From: a virus
Strand: one strand, 5' to 3'
Length of the DNA: 22,079 bases
IMG/VR virus record: IMGVR_UViG_3300025896_000207
Span: 1 to 22,079 of that record
The notes beneath the pieces are model-generated. The model saw only the letters and a program-made list of their open reading frames with translations, was not told the DNA's origin and did no database searches. The position numbers and the translations under genes are program-made. Of this stretch, positions 13,693 through 19,619 are shown one piece after another; position 1 is the first letter of the stretch, and each line of letters starts with the position of its first letter.

Positions 13693-14683
13693 GAAGAAAC
13701 GAAAACAGAAAACCAAAAGCAGTGCCGTCACACAGGAGTCACACATGCCAGAACGCACCGAAGAAAAGAATGCGACAAATTTCAACCTCGTAATCCCGCC
13801 GCTCGTCATGCAGAAGATCTTCTGGTGGATTAATAAAAGCTCACACGAGGTTTCAGGTTTCGGTCACCTTGACCACGATCCAGACACGAACACCTTCACA
13901 GTACGTGACGCCATTCTCATCAAGCAGGAAGTCGGTCCGACAAGCACTGAGATCGATCCGGTCGCACTCGGTAAAGCAATGTTCGAGACACGTGCGGAGC
14001 ACAACGCACTGAAGTGGCACTGGCACTCTCACGTTGACATGGGCGTCTTCTGGTCCGCTGACGATAAGGAACTCATCCGCAGTCTCGCACAGCAGGGCTG
14101 GATAGTCGCATCCGTCTTTAACAAGAAGAAGGAGTGCCGTACGGCTTTCTCCGGCATGTGTGAAGTCCTCGGGATGCCGCACGAAATCTTCGTCGACAAC
14201 ATTCCAACCTGCATAGAGACACCGCTTGCCGAACATCTCATCGAACAGTGGGATGGCGAGTACGCAGAGAAAGTTGCTCCTGAGCGCCGAGCCGCATATC
14301 AGCCGGGTTACCCCGGTGAGGCTTACTCACGTTACCCGATGACGAAGCAGTATCCGCCGCATCAGACGCGCACAACTGATGAAGACAGCGAGGCGGAGGA
14401 GATGAAGAAAGTTCTCCCAATCGGCGAGCGTGATGACGGCGCTCCAGTGCGTAACGTCACCTACGACGACTACGGACATAAGTACGTTTACAGTCTCGAC
14501 CGCTGGATCTACAATCCGCACTTCGACCGCAGCCTGCAGACGGACCGCGAACGCATGGAAGAGATTACGCAAATGGACCCGGAGGAAATCGATTACCTCC
14601 GCAAAGATTGCGTCCGCTTCGAGACCACGTACCGGCGCTTCCTCATTGAACAGGCACAAGGAGGCGCAAATGGAAGAGCTTAA
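13673..14683 (+). CDS. JAB/JAMM metalloprotease (deubiquitinase-like)
   Basis: Starting at GTG 13673, with AAGGAGGT 5 bases upstream, the product has 336 residues. The JAMM zinc site is complete: Glu59 in SHEVSGFG, then HSH at 118-120, a 7-residue spacer, Ser128 and Asp131 (HSHVDMGVFWSADD). Such enzymes cleave isopeptide or C-terminal peptide bonds of ubiquitin-like proteins, so this one could mature the Ubl or remove it from targets. A second start, ATG 13745 with AGGAG upstream, would omit the polybasic N-terminus (WKRGRKKKRKQK). Residues after about 205 are a proline/tyrosine-rich linker and an acidic helical domain with no known match. It overlaps the E1 gene by 14 bases. Confidence 0.85.
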   Translation: MWKRGRKKKRKQKTKSSAVTQESHMPERTEEKNATNFNLVIPPLVMQKIFWWINKSSHEVSGFGHLDHDPDTNTFTVRDAILIKQEVGPTSTEIDPVALGKAMFETRAEHNALKWHWHSHVDMGVFWSADDKELIRSLAQQGWIVASVFNKKKECRTAFSGMCEVLGMPHEIFVDNIPTCIETPLAEHLIEQWDGEYAEKVAPERRAAYQPGYPGEAYSRYPMTKQYPPHQTRTTDEDSEAEEMKKVLPIGERDDGAPVRNVTYDDYGHKYVYSLDRWIYNPHFDRSLQTDRERMEEITQMDPEEIDYLRKDCVRFETTYRRFLIEQAQGGANGRA

Positions 14684-15365
14684 GGAGAGCGCACACATTG
14701 CACCGCACCTCACCCGACAGCTCGACATCCTCCCGCTTGAGGTTCTCGGGCGGGAGATCACAATTATCGGAGCCGGAGCCATCGGAAGCTTCACCACACT
14801 CGCACTCGTTAAGATGGGCTTCACTAACCTATCCGTGTGTGACTTCGACAAGGTGAGCGTTGAGAACATGAACTGCCAGTGGTACCGCATGAAAGATATC
14901 GGGCGTCAGAAAGTTCACGCACTTGCAGACCTCATTCATGACTTCACCGGTGAAACGATTAAGGTGAGTGAGCGTAAGTATGAAGGCGGGCCTCTGTCAG
15001 GCATCGTCATCTCCGCAGTCGACAGCATGGAAGTGCGGCGCACAATCTGGGAAAACGTAAAGAAAAGCTACGGCGCTTCATGGTTCATCGACCCGCGCAT
15101 GGCCTCCGAGTACGCACTCACCTTCGTCATGAATCCGCATAATGAGAAGGACCGCACCGCGTATGAGACGACACTCTACACGGACGGATCTGCAGTTCAG
15201 GAGCCCTGCACCGCAAAGGCAACTATGTACACTGCAACTATGATTGCCGGTTACGTTGCCAAGGCAGTTAAGGACCTCGTCATGAAGCAGAATTACGCCC
15301 GAGTTACGCATTGGGACATTAAGGAAAACAGCTTGCAGAACTGGCCCGCCGAACCTTTACTTTAA
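14670..15365 (+). CDS. E1/ThiF-like activating enzyme
   Basis: A 231-residue protein from the ATG at 14670, with AGGAGG 5 bases upstream inside the JAB gene. The Rossmann ATP-binding loop is IIGAGAIGS (residues 32-40). CDFDKVSVENMNCQ (57-70) is the usual D-x-D...N-x-N-x-Q segment, followed by DIGRQKVHA (Lys81) and SAVDSMEVRR (Asp118, Arg123). Cys180 in EPCTAKATMYT is the likely thioester cysteine. The usual NLNRQ arginine is replaced by Cys69. There are no CxxC zinc pairs and no UFD or second domain, so it is a minimal single-domain E1. It would adenylate the Ubl C-terminus and pass it to the E2. This is the last gene of the module. Confidence 0.85.
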   Translation: MEELKESAHIAPHLTRQLDILPLEVLGREITIIGAGAIGSFTTLALVKMGFTNLSVCDFDKVSVENMNCQWYRMKDIGRQKVHALADLIHDFTGETIKVSERKYEGGPLSGIVISAVDSMEVRRTIWENVKKSYGASWFIDPRMASEYALTFVMNPHNEKDRTAYETTLYTDGSAVQEPCTAKATMYTATMIAGYVAKAVKDLVMKQNYARVTHWDIKENSLQNWPAEPLL

Positions 15366-15386
15366 GAAGTTACTCCAGGGGGCAAT

Positions 15387-15593
15387 ATGGGCATCATGAA
15401 TGAGATTAGGGACTGGGGCTTCGCCATTGTACTTGTGCTTAGCGTTTCCGGAATGTTCTTTCTCGTAGTGAAGTGTTCGGAACTCCGGCATGAAACAAAA
15501 GCAATCAGACTAAACTGTGCAGAACGTTGCGCGCCTTACGAAGTACTGAGGATGAGTTACTTTGAATGCGTGTGTGAGAAAGTCGCACAATGA
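15387..15593 (+). CDS. Small membrane protein with cysteine-containing tail
   Basis: A 68-residue protein with AGGGGG before the ATG. A single hydrophobic segment, residues about 12-29 (FAIVLVLSVSGMFFLVV), is followed by a soluble tail with four cysteines after the membrane exit (LNCAERCAPY, YFECVCEK). The tail could be periplasmic with disulfides, or cytosolic and metal-binding. ATGA overlap with the next gene. Function unknown. Confidence 0.6.
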   Translation: MGIMNEIRDWGFAIVLVLSVSGMFFLVVKCSELRHETKAIRLNCAERCAPYEVLRMSYFECVCEKVAQ

Positions 15594-15868
15594 CTGATAA
15601 GTTAAAGCGTGCCGAGGCTCGCATACGGGAACTTGAATGCCACAGAGATCAGCTTTTAGTCGTGACTGAAACTGCTGCCAAACTGATTGATGTTGAACGA
15701 GCTAAGGTTACAAGTCTCGAATCTAAGGTGGCACGGTATAGGACTGTGCTGCGCTACATTGCTGAGCATGACTGGACGAGCAAGCCGTCTGTTCAAGATC
15801 ATTGGAAATGGATAAATGACTTTGTCGATGTTGCGCGTAAGGCATTAAGCGGAGAAAACCCGGCGTGA
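15590..15868 (+). CDS. Coiled-coil protein
   Basis: A 92-residue protein coupled to the previous gene by ATGA. Residues 1-60 have clear heptad character (LKRAEARIRELECHRDQLL, VERAKVTSLESKVARYR). The C-terminal part (HDWTSKPSVQDHWKWINDFV) contains several tryptophans. No enzyme motif is seen. The base usage looks more relaxed (more A/T at third positions) than the preceding genes, which suggests a separate origin. It ends exactly at the start of the TTGTGTAA repeat cluster. Confidence 0.6.
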   Translation: MTDKLKRAEARIRELECHRDQLLVVTETAAKLIDVERAKVTSLESKVARYRTVLRYIAEHDWTSKPSVQDHWKWINDFVDVARKALSGENPA

Positions 15869-15918
15869 TTACACAATTTTGTGTAACCGTTTTGTGTAAC
15901 TATAAAGGACTTGTGTAA
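15869..15918 (+). promoter_or_regulatory. Operator-like cluster of four TTGTGTAA half-sites
   Basis: TTACACAA (15869-15876) and TTGTGTAA (15879-15886) make an exact 18-base palindrome. Two more direct copies of TTGTGTAA lie at 15892-15899 and 15911-15918, the last overlapping the next ATG. TATAAA at 15901-15906 could be a -10 element. The arrangement is typical of repressor sites over a promoter. Confidence 0.7.
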
Positions 15919-16139
15919 TGACCTCCCCACAATGGTCGGTCGATAAGATCAAGAGCCTCATTGAATCTGCAGAGGAAATCAGGCGCGGGCTAGAAGTACT
16001 ATGCGAAGGAAGGGACATCCTTGCTGCGGCAATAGCTATCCAACATGTTGCAGAAAACCTAGAGGCTCATCACCCAAAAGTGTTTGATGTGGCTGAAGCA
16101 TTTTTAAAGCAGATGCGAAAGGTCGCGGTGAAGACATGA
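15918..16139 (+). CDS. Small helical protein under the repeat operator
   Basis: A 73-residue, wholly helical protein (VDKIKSLIESAEEIRRGLEV, AAAIAIQHVAENLEAHHPKV, VAEAFLKQMRKVAV). AAGGA lies 8 bases before the ATG. It has no obvious HTH, so it is unlikely to be the repressor acting on the repeats that overlap its start. Histidines and acidic residues are spread along the helices. Function unknown. Confidence 0.55.
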   Translation: MTSPQWSVDKIKSLIESAEEIRRGLEVLCEGRDILAAAIAIQHVAENLEAHHPKVFDVAEAFLKQMRKVAVKT

Positions 16140-16171
16140 CCGACAAACCGGCGCACGGAGCAAGAGTATGA
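16136..16171 (+). CDS. Possible 11-codon coupling peptide
   Basis: A tiny open frame, MTDKPAHGARV, starts in an ATGA overlap with the previous gene and stops in an ATGA overlap with the next. It could simply carry ribosomes across the gap. There is only a weak AAGG site upstream. The peptide itself may have no function. Confidence 0.25.
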   Translation: MTDKPAHGARV

Positions 16172-16665
16172 GTGAGCAATGTCCGAAATGTAATGCCTAC
16201 TTACATCCGGCGGCAGTGCATAGGTGCAATAAAAAGCCCAACCCTAAACCGGCGCGGGCTCCGAGAGAGTTATTCATCACTGAGTTCCCGAATATTAACA
16301 ATCAGATGATTCCCTTTCACGCTTTTGGCTCTAAAGAAAAGGCACTTGATGATGCTGGCAGGAGTGGTCGAGTCGTAGAGGTTATTGAGAAGGCCGAATA
16401 CGAGCGCGTGGTGAAGGAGTTGGAAGACTGCCAAAGACAACTAAGTTTTAGAAACTCTGCGCAGGCTGATGCTTGCACTGACCGCGACACCTGGCGTGCG
16501 ATGGCTGAAGAGTTGGGAGAGGCGCTTAAAGGAATAGAGGACGTTGCACGAATGCACGTGGAAACATTTAAGCAAGTACCTATGCAGGGAATGCAGCAAG
16601 CGCGCGATTGGATGCCAGTTCTGAATGCAATCGCCAAACTCGCGAAGCTCAAGGAGGGGAAGTGA
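16168..16665 (+). CDS. Zinc-finger and coiled-coil protein
   Basis: A 165-residue protein with GGAG about 8 bases before the ATG. Residues 5-20 (CPKCNAYLHPAAVHRC) are a CxxC...H..HxC zinc-binding set. A basic proline-rich linker follows (KKPNPKPARAPRE), then a small beta/alpha stretch (FHAFGSKEKALDDAGRSGRV) and two helical coiled segments (EYERVVKELEDCQRQL, RAMAEELGEALKGIEDVARM). This architecture recurs in small phage proteins that have no assigned role. It overlaps the next gene by GTGA. Confidence 0.6.
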   Translation: MSEQCPKCNAYLHPAAVHRCNKKPNPKPARAPRELFITEFPNINNQMIPFHAFGSKEKALDDAGRSGRVVEVIEKAEYERVVKELEDCQRQLSFRNSAQADACTDRDTWRAMAEELGEALKGIEDVARMHVETFKQVPMQGMQQARDWMPVLNAIAKLAKLKEGK

Positions 16666-16865
16666 GTACTCTTGAACAGAAAATTACGCAAGCTGCTTAC
16701 CTGGGAGCGCTTGACGCGAACAAGGAACTTGAGCAAGTGAAGGCCGACCTCGACCGACACAAGAGGGCGTTGGAGCTTGCCAGAGATCTAATAGAGTTTA
16801 ATCTGATGGTGAAGCATCCAAACGCTCTCAGAGAGATTGACGAGATACTTAAGGGGAATAGGTGA
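16662..16865 (+). CDS. Small coiled-coil protein
   Basis: A 67-residue protein from a GTG at 16662 with AAGGAGGGG just upstream. An in-frame ATG at 16608 lies inside the previous gene and has no site. The product is helical (TLEQKITQAAYLGALDANKE, LEQVKADLDRHKRALELARD) and ends in REIDEILKGNR. No motif is recognised. Its stop overlaps the GTG of the next, very short gene. Confidence 0.6.
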   Translation: MSTLEQKITQAAYLGALDANKELEQVKADLDRHKRALELARDLIEFNLMVKHPNALREIDEILKGNR

Positions 16866-16954
16866 AATACATCGACGGACTACTATTCGGATTCGGCTTC
16901 ATCACAGCAGCAGCAATCTTCAAACTCATCCTCCACATCAGCATCTGCGGATAG
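16862..16954 (+). CDS. 30-residue membrane peptide
   Basis: A GTG at 16862 overlaps the previous stop (GTGA) with AAGGGG 5 bases upstream. It encodes MKYIDGLLFGFGFITAAAIF followed by KLILHISICG and then TAG. The peptide is almost entirely hydrophobic, one membrane span. It ends 9 bases before the glycosyltransferase gene. Good start signals in a gapless operon support it. Confidence 0.5.
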   Translation: MKYIDGLLFGFGFITAAAIFKLILHISICG

Positions 16955-16963
16955 GAACACCAC

Positions 16964-17629
16964 ATGCTAAAGATCCTGATCGCAACACCCGCATACGGCG
17001 GGCAGCTCACGACAAAGTACTGCGGCTCTCTCATGACCACAATCCAGTACGCAGCCCGCGACAAGATCGGCATCAAGGTTCTCTTCCTCGATAACGAGAG
17101 CCTCATTCAGCGAGCACGAAACAAGTGTGCATGGTACGCACTCGAAGAAGGCCAGGCCGATAAACTCATGTTCATCGACGCCGACATCGGCTGGACGTAC
17201 GAAAACTTCAAACGCATCGCCACCGCAAACAAAGAAGTTATCGGCGGAACGTACCCAGTAAAGCAGCTTCCGTCCCGCCTAAACTACAACCTCCTCATTG
17301 ACGCACAGACAGACCTAAGCGGCGTCATTGAAGTTAAGCATCTGCCGACCGGCTTCATGTGCATCAACATCAACACGCTCAGGAAGCTCACCGAGTACGC
17401 ACCGACTTACGACGCACTCGATACTATGGGACTCACGGACGGAAGTGAGTCTGTCACTATGTGGGATCTCTTTCCGTGCGGCGTCCGTGACGGCATCTTC
17501 GAATCTGAGGACTGGGGTTTCTGCAGTTTCGCACGGGAGCACGGCGTGCGCATTTGGCTCGACACTGACGTAGTTTGCACGCACACAGGAACCTACACTT
17601 TCACAACGGAGGATTGCCGTGTTCTGTGA
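16964..17629 (+). CDS. GT-A-fold glycosyltransferase
   Basis: A 221-residue protein with the nucleotide-sugar fold. The N-terminal strand is KILIATPAYGGQ, the helix RARNKCAWYAL (50-60), and the metal-binding DxD in FIDADIGW (Asp72, Asp74). IGGTYPVKQLP (93-103), HLPTGFMCINI (126-136), SEDWGFC (181-187, probable catalytic acid) and a late His207 (THTGTY) follow. It is a soluble protein with no signal peptide. In phages such enzymes glycosylate modified bases, virion proteins or host surface sugars. No base-modifying partner is visible in this window, so the acceptor is unknown. The last 11 bases overlap the next gene. Confidence 0.75.
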   Translation: MLKILIATPAYGGQLTTKYCGSLMTTIQYAARDKIGIKVLFLDNESLIQRARNKCAWYALEEGQADKLMFIDADIGWTYENFKRIATANKEVIGGTYPVKQLPSRLNYNLLIDAQTDLSGVIEVKHLPTGFMCININTLRKLTEYAPTYDALDTMGLTDGSESVTMWDLFPCGVRDGIFESEDWGFCSFAREHGVRIWLDTDVVCTHTGTYTFTTEDCRVL

Positions 17630-17789
17630 AGATGCCTTCCTCCGCCTCGTCGTCGTAGTACTGTTCTTCGCTCTCATCAGTGGCATCGCAGTGGGAATAC
17701 GCGACTACACTGAAAAGCAGGCCGACCGCCGCATCACCTGCATTAAGCAGAACGTTGATCCCGCAATCTGCCGCGAGCTTTTCAGATGA
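17619..17789 (+). CDS. 56-residue membrane protein
   Basis: A GTG at 17619 with GGAGG 6 bases upstream, inside the glycosyltransferase gene. The product MFCEDAFLRLVVVVLFFALI and onward has one membrane span (about residues 8-27). A charged tail with two cysteines (ITCIKQNVDPAICRELFR) follows. The spaced cysteines could form a disulfide if the tail is periplasmic. The stop overlaps the next ATG (ATGA). Confidence 0.55.
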   Translation: MFCEDAFLRLVVVVLFFALISGIAVGIRDYTEKQADRRITCIKQNVDPAICRELFR

Positions 17790-17974
17790 TCTATTTGCCG
17801 CCGAACCGCGCACTGTTCCACACCTTCATCTCGCTCGGTCTCATGTTCGCATGTCTCCACACCTATAAAACCTACGAGAATCCGGCAATGCTCTTCCTTG
17901 CAGGCATGAACTTCTGGGACATGGTACACTGCGCACTCATCTACACGTTCCGTGACCGGGAGCACGAGAAATGA
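17786..17974 (+). CDS. 62-residue membrane protein
   Basis: Coupled by ATGA to the gene before and after. The product has two hydrophobic stretches, about residues 10-26 (LFHTFISLGLMFACLHT) and 33-54 (PAMLFLAGMNFWDMVHCALIY), and a charged end (FRDREHEK). It may span the membrane twice as a hairpin. No function is recognised. Confidence 0.55.
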   Translation: MIYLPPNRALFHTFISLGLMFACLHTYKTYENPAMLFLAGMNFWDMVHCALIYTFRDREHEK

Positions 17975-18144
17975 AACACGCAACGAAGATCATCATCTGT
18001 CTCGCCTGCATGCCGGAGTACGGTTACCGCTTCCGTGACGTGAAGCCTCCAAAACCGGAACATGCCCGCTGCGACTACTGCGAACGCTGGACGACGTCAG
18101 CTTACTTCATTCGGGACCTAAAGGCTGCTCACCACAGTCCTTGA
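17971..18144 (+). CDS. 57-residue zinc-knuckle protein
   Basis: The ATG at 17971 overlaps the previous stop (ATGA). The product contains IICLACMPEYGY and, 17 residues later, ARCDYCERWTTSAYF, two CxxC pairs that fit one zinc site. Basic residues dominate between the pairs. Small phage proteins of this type are often nucleic-acid or protein adaptors; none is specifically matched. Confidence 0.55.
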   Translation: MKHATKIIICLACMPEYGYRFRDVKPPKPEHARCDYCERWTTSAYFIRDLKAAHHSP

Positions 18145-18152
18145 CGTAACTC

Positions 18153-18374
18153 ATGCAACACCGTCAGACTAATCACATGTACGACAGCCTTCCCAAACTC
18201 TACGTCCGGAAATGTGCTTGCGGCTGCGGGAAGACCTTCCTCACTACGAAAGACGGACCGAGTAAGTACTGGAGCCGCTTTCACGAAGCCACGTCGAGCA
18301 GTCGCAGTTACCGAAACGTAGATCACGACTTCATTGTCGGAACACGGAACTCGCGTGCGGTGACAAAAAAATGA
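18153..18374 (+). CDS. Small cysteine-cluster protein
   Basis: A 73-residue frame from the ATG at 18153, with an alternative start at 18177 (MYDSLPKLYVRKC); neither has a strong ribosome site. The core RKCACGCGKTFLTTKDGPSK matches the CxCGC-xxxF knuckle seen in many short phage proteins, probably metal-binding, with SRFHEATSS continuing the usual CS..C- or H-containing second half. Function unknown. ATGA overlap with the next gene. Confidence 0.5.
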   Translation: MQHRQTNHMYDSLPKLYVRKCACGCGKTFLTTKDGPSKYWSRFHEATSSSRSYRNVDHDFIVGTRNSRAVTKK

Positions 18375-18490
18375 GCCACCGTCCTCACACACTCATCAAC
18401 GCACTCGCCTCTGTCTTAGTAACTTTCATCGCTGTCGGTCTCGTAGTTATGACCGGACGCATAATCCTGTACCTCCTCGGACTCAACTAG
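18371..18490 (+). CDS. 39-residue membrane protein
   Basis: ATGA overlap with the previous gene. The product MSHRPHTLINALASVLVTFI continuing AVGLVVMTGRIILYLLGLN has a hydrophilic first 8 residues and one membrane span, residues about 9-37. No good ribosome site is seen, so it depends on coupling. Confidence 0.45.
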   Translation: MSHRPHTLINALASVLVTFIAVGLVVMTGRIILYLLGLN

Positions 18491-18504
18491 TGCACACTTG
18501 AGTT

Positions 18505-18792
18505 ATGCCGGGAGCTTCTCGTTACACACCTAAAGACACCCTCGCCATACTCAGAGCTGCAACTGAGGGACTCAGCATGTCTTCAGACGACGCGGCAATT
18601 CTCGAAGCGGCATTTGAAGCAATTGAGAACTGGGGCCTCGCGCTAGAATTCTACGGTATCGGCAACTACGACATGGGCTGCCTCGCACGGTCTGCCCTCG
18701 GTTTCTCCTCTGAATACGACATGCATCGACTTGCACAAGGCGAAGAGAACTCTCGCAACATGGCACGCTCCCCCGACATACCTGAAAACTAA
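18505..18792 (+). CDS. Unrecognised small acidic protein
   Basis: A 95-residue protein with only TTGAG ahead of the ATG. Helical segments (PKDTLAILRAATEGLSMSSD and DAAILEAAFEAIENWGLAL) are followed by a Tyr/Gly-rich loop (FYGIGNYDMGCLARSALGF) and an acidic tail. No motif is recognised. It is the last rightward gene before the convergent lysis cassette and is followed by the hairpin-rich gap. Confidence 0.55.
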   Translation: MPGASRYTPKDTLAILRAATEGLSMSSDDAAILEAAFEAIENWGLALEFYGIGNYDMGCLARSALGFSSEYDMHRLAQGEENSRNMARSPDIPEN

Positions 18793-18900
18793 TTTCCCAC
18801 GGACGGGGAACTGCGCCACGGACGGCGCTTTAGTCTTACCGCAGAAAGACTTAAGGCCCCTTTCGGAGCCCTACGCCTTAACAACTGTATTTAATTTGGG
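18793..18900 (+). ncRNA. Hairpin array with ANGGAN loops, candidate CsrA/RsmA-binding RNA
   Basis: Read on the plus strand, four stem-loops follow each other. TTCCC (18794-18798)/GGGAA (18806-18810) and GCGCC (18813-18817)/GGCGC (18824-18828) both present ACGGAC. AGTCTT (18832-18837)/AAGACT (18846-18851) has an 8-base loop. TTAAGGC (18851-18857)/GCCTTAA (18875-18881) encloses a further GGA. ANGGAN in a hexaloop is the known CsrA/RsmA recognition element. There is no clear promoter or T-run terminator, so it may be a 3' leader or tail of mRNA rather than a separate RNA. Confidence 0.4.
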
Positions 18901-18959
18901 GTAACTTGTCAGTGCGAACGTCCGCAAGACTAGGCGAAACCGCAGCCTCATACAAGCAC

Positions 18960-19202
18960 TTACTTCTTGGAGACTCCGCAATAACTGAGCAACTTCTCAG
19001 CATCCTCGGATGAAAATGCTACATACTTATCCGCGAGTTCCGGGCTCAACCGATACGTATCACCGTCAGGCGGCACGCACAGAAAGTACGGTTCCGGTTC
19101 CGTCGGTATCGCACGCATAATGCACACCGTAACGTCCGGACCTTCCTTACATGCGGCTAATGAGATCGCGAATGTCGCGAGCAGCAGCCTCAACGTCTGC
19201 AT
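18960..19202 (-). CDS. Small lipoprotein of the lysis cassette, o-spanin candidate
   Basis: An 80-residue protein from the ATG at 19202 with AAGGAGG 9 bases upstream. The N-terminus MQTLRLLLATFAISLAACKE is a lipoprotein signal with lipobox LAAC, lipidated Cys18. The mature part is short (VTVCIMRAIPTEPEPYFLCV, then SEDAEKLLSYC) with three more cysteines and a few prolines. It overlaps the upstream gene by 56 bases in a different frame, the classic Rz/Rz1 arrangement in which the outer-membrane spanin gene is embedded in or overlaps the inner one. Position at the end of the lysis genes agrees. It is less proline-rich than typical Rz1. Confidence 0.6.
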   Translation of the reverse strand: MQTLRLLLATFAISLAACKEGPDVTVCIMRAIPTEPEPYFLCVPPDGDTYRLSPELADKYVAFSSEDAEKLLSYCGVSKK

Positions 19203-19362
19203 CAGTCTGCGCCTCCTTGAGTTTCTTAAACACGTCACGAGTGACCGCCTTAATCTCTGCCTCACGCTTCTTCTTTTCAACGTGCCGCTTGAGAATTTCC
19301 ATAAGGCGATCCCACAGAAACTGCAGTAAGAATGTTCGAAACAGCCAGTGCACGAAGGGCAT
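19147..19362 (-). CDS. Membrane-anchored helical protein, i-spanin candidate
   Basis: A 71-residue protein whose ATG overlaps the previous stop (TAATG). The N-terminal 24 residues (FVHWLFRTFLLQFLWDRLM) are hydrophobic to amphipathic. The rest is a charged helix (KKKREAEIKAVTRDVFKKLK, ADVEAAARDIRDLISR) with coiled-coil potential. As the partner of the overlapping lipoprotein it could be an inner-membrane spanin, joining inner and outer membranes after the murein is cut. It is shorter than most Rz proteins and its membrane segment contains Arg and Asp, so the call is tentative. Confidence 0.45.
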   Translation of the reverse strand: MPFVHWLFRTFLLQFLWDRLMEILKRHVEKKKREAEIKAVTRDVFKKLKEAQTDADVEAAARDIRDLISRM

Positions 19363-19589
19363 TAGAGCCCCTTCAGTGCAACTTTCAGAAGATCAATGAC
19401 TGAGTCATCAATCTTACCGGGGATCTTCTCCTTAAGCTTGTCGAGAAGTCCATCAACGGCTACGGCAACTTGCACGCTGCCATCAACCTGCGATCCGTCA
19501 TACTTCAGATTAAAGATCAGTTTTCCGTCCTTCAGATCGATATCGTAAGACGCTTCCTTACCTAGATTACCTGCTGCGAGATCTTCCAC
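19362..19589 (-). CDS. Small conserved-type phage protein of unknown function
   Basis: A 75-residue protein. Its first part (ASYDIDLKDGKLIFNLKYDG) is a beta-hairpin. Its second part (LLDKLKEKIPGKIDDSVIDL) is an amphipathic helix with the IPGxIDD pattern found in many phage proteins near structural or lysis genes. No function is established for that pattern as far as I know. ATG preceded by AAGGAGG about 8 bases away. It lies between the endolysin and the spanin candidates. Confidence 0.6.
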   Translation of the reverse strand: MEDLAAGNLGKEASYDIDLKDGKLIFNLKYDGSQVDGSVQVAVAVDGLLDKLKEKIPGKIDDSVIDLLKVALKGL

Positions 19590-19619
19590 AGTATCCTCCT
19601 TGCATGTGTGCGGGGCTCT

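Noticed and set aside
14430-14669. E1 gene starting at ATG 14430
   Set aside because: The first 80 codons are a Thr/Ser/Arg-rich shadow of the JAB gene; ATG 14670 has AGGAGG and begins just before the Rossmann fold.
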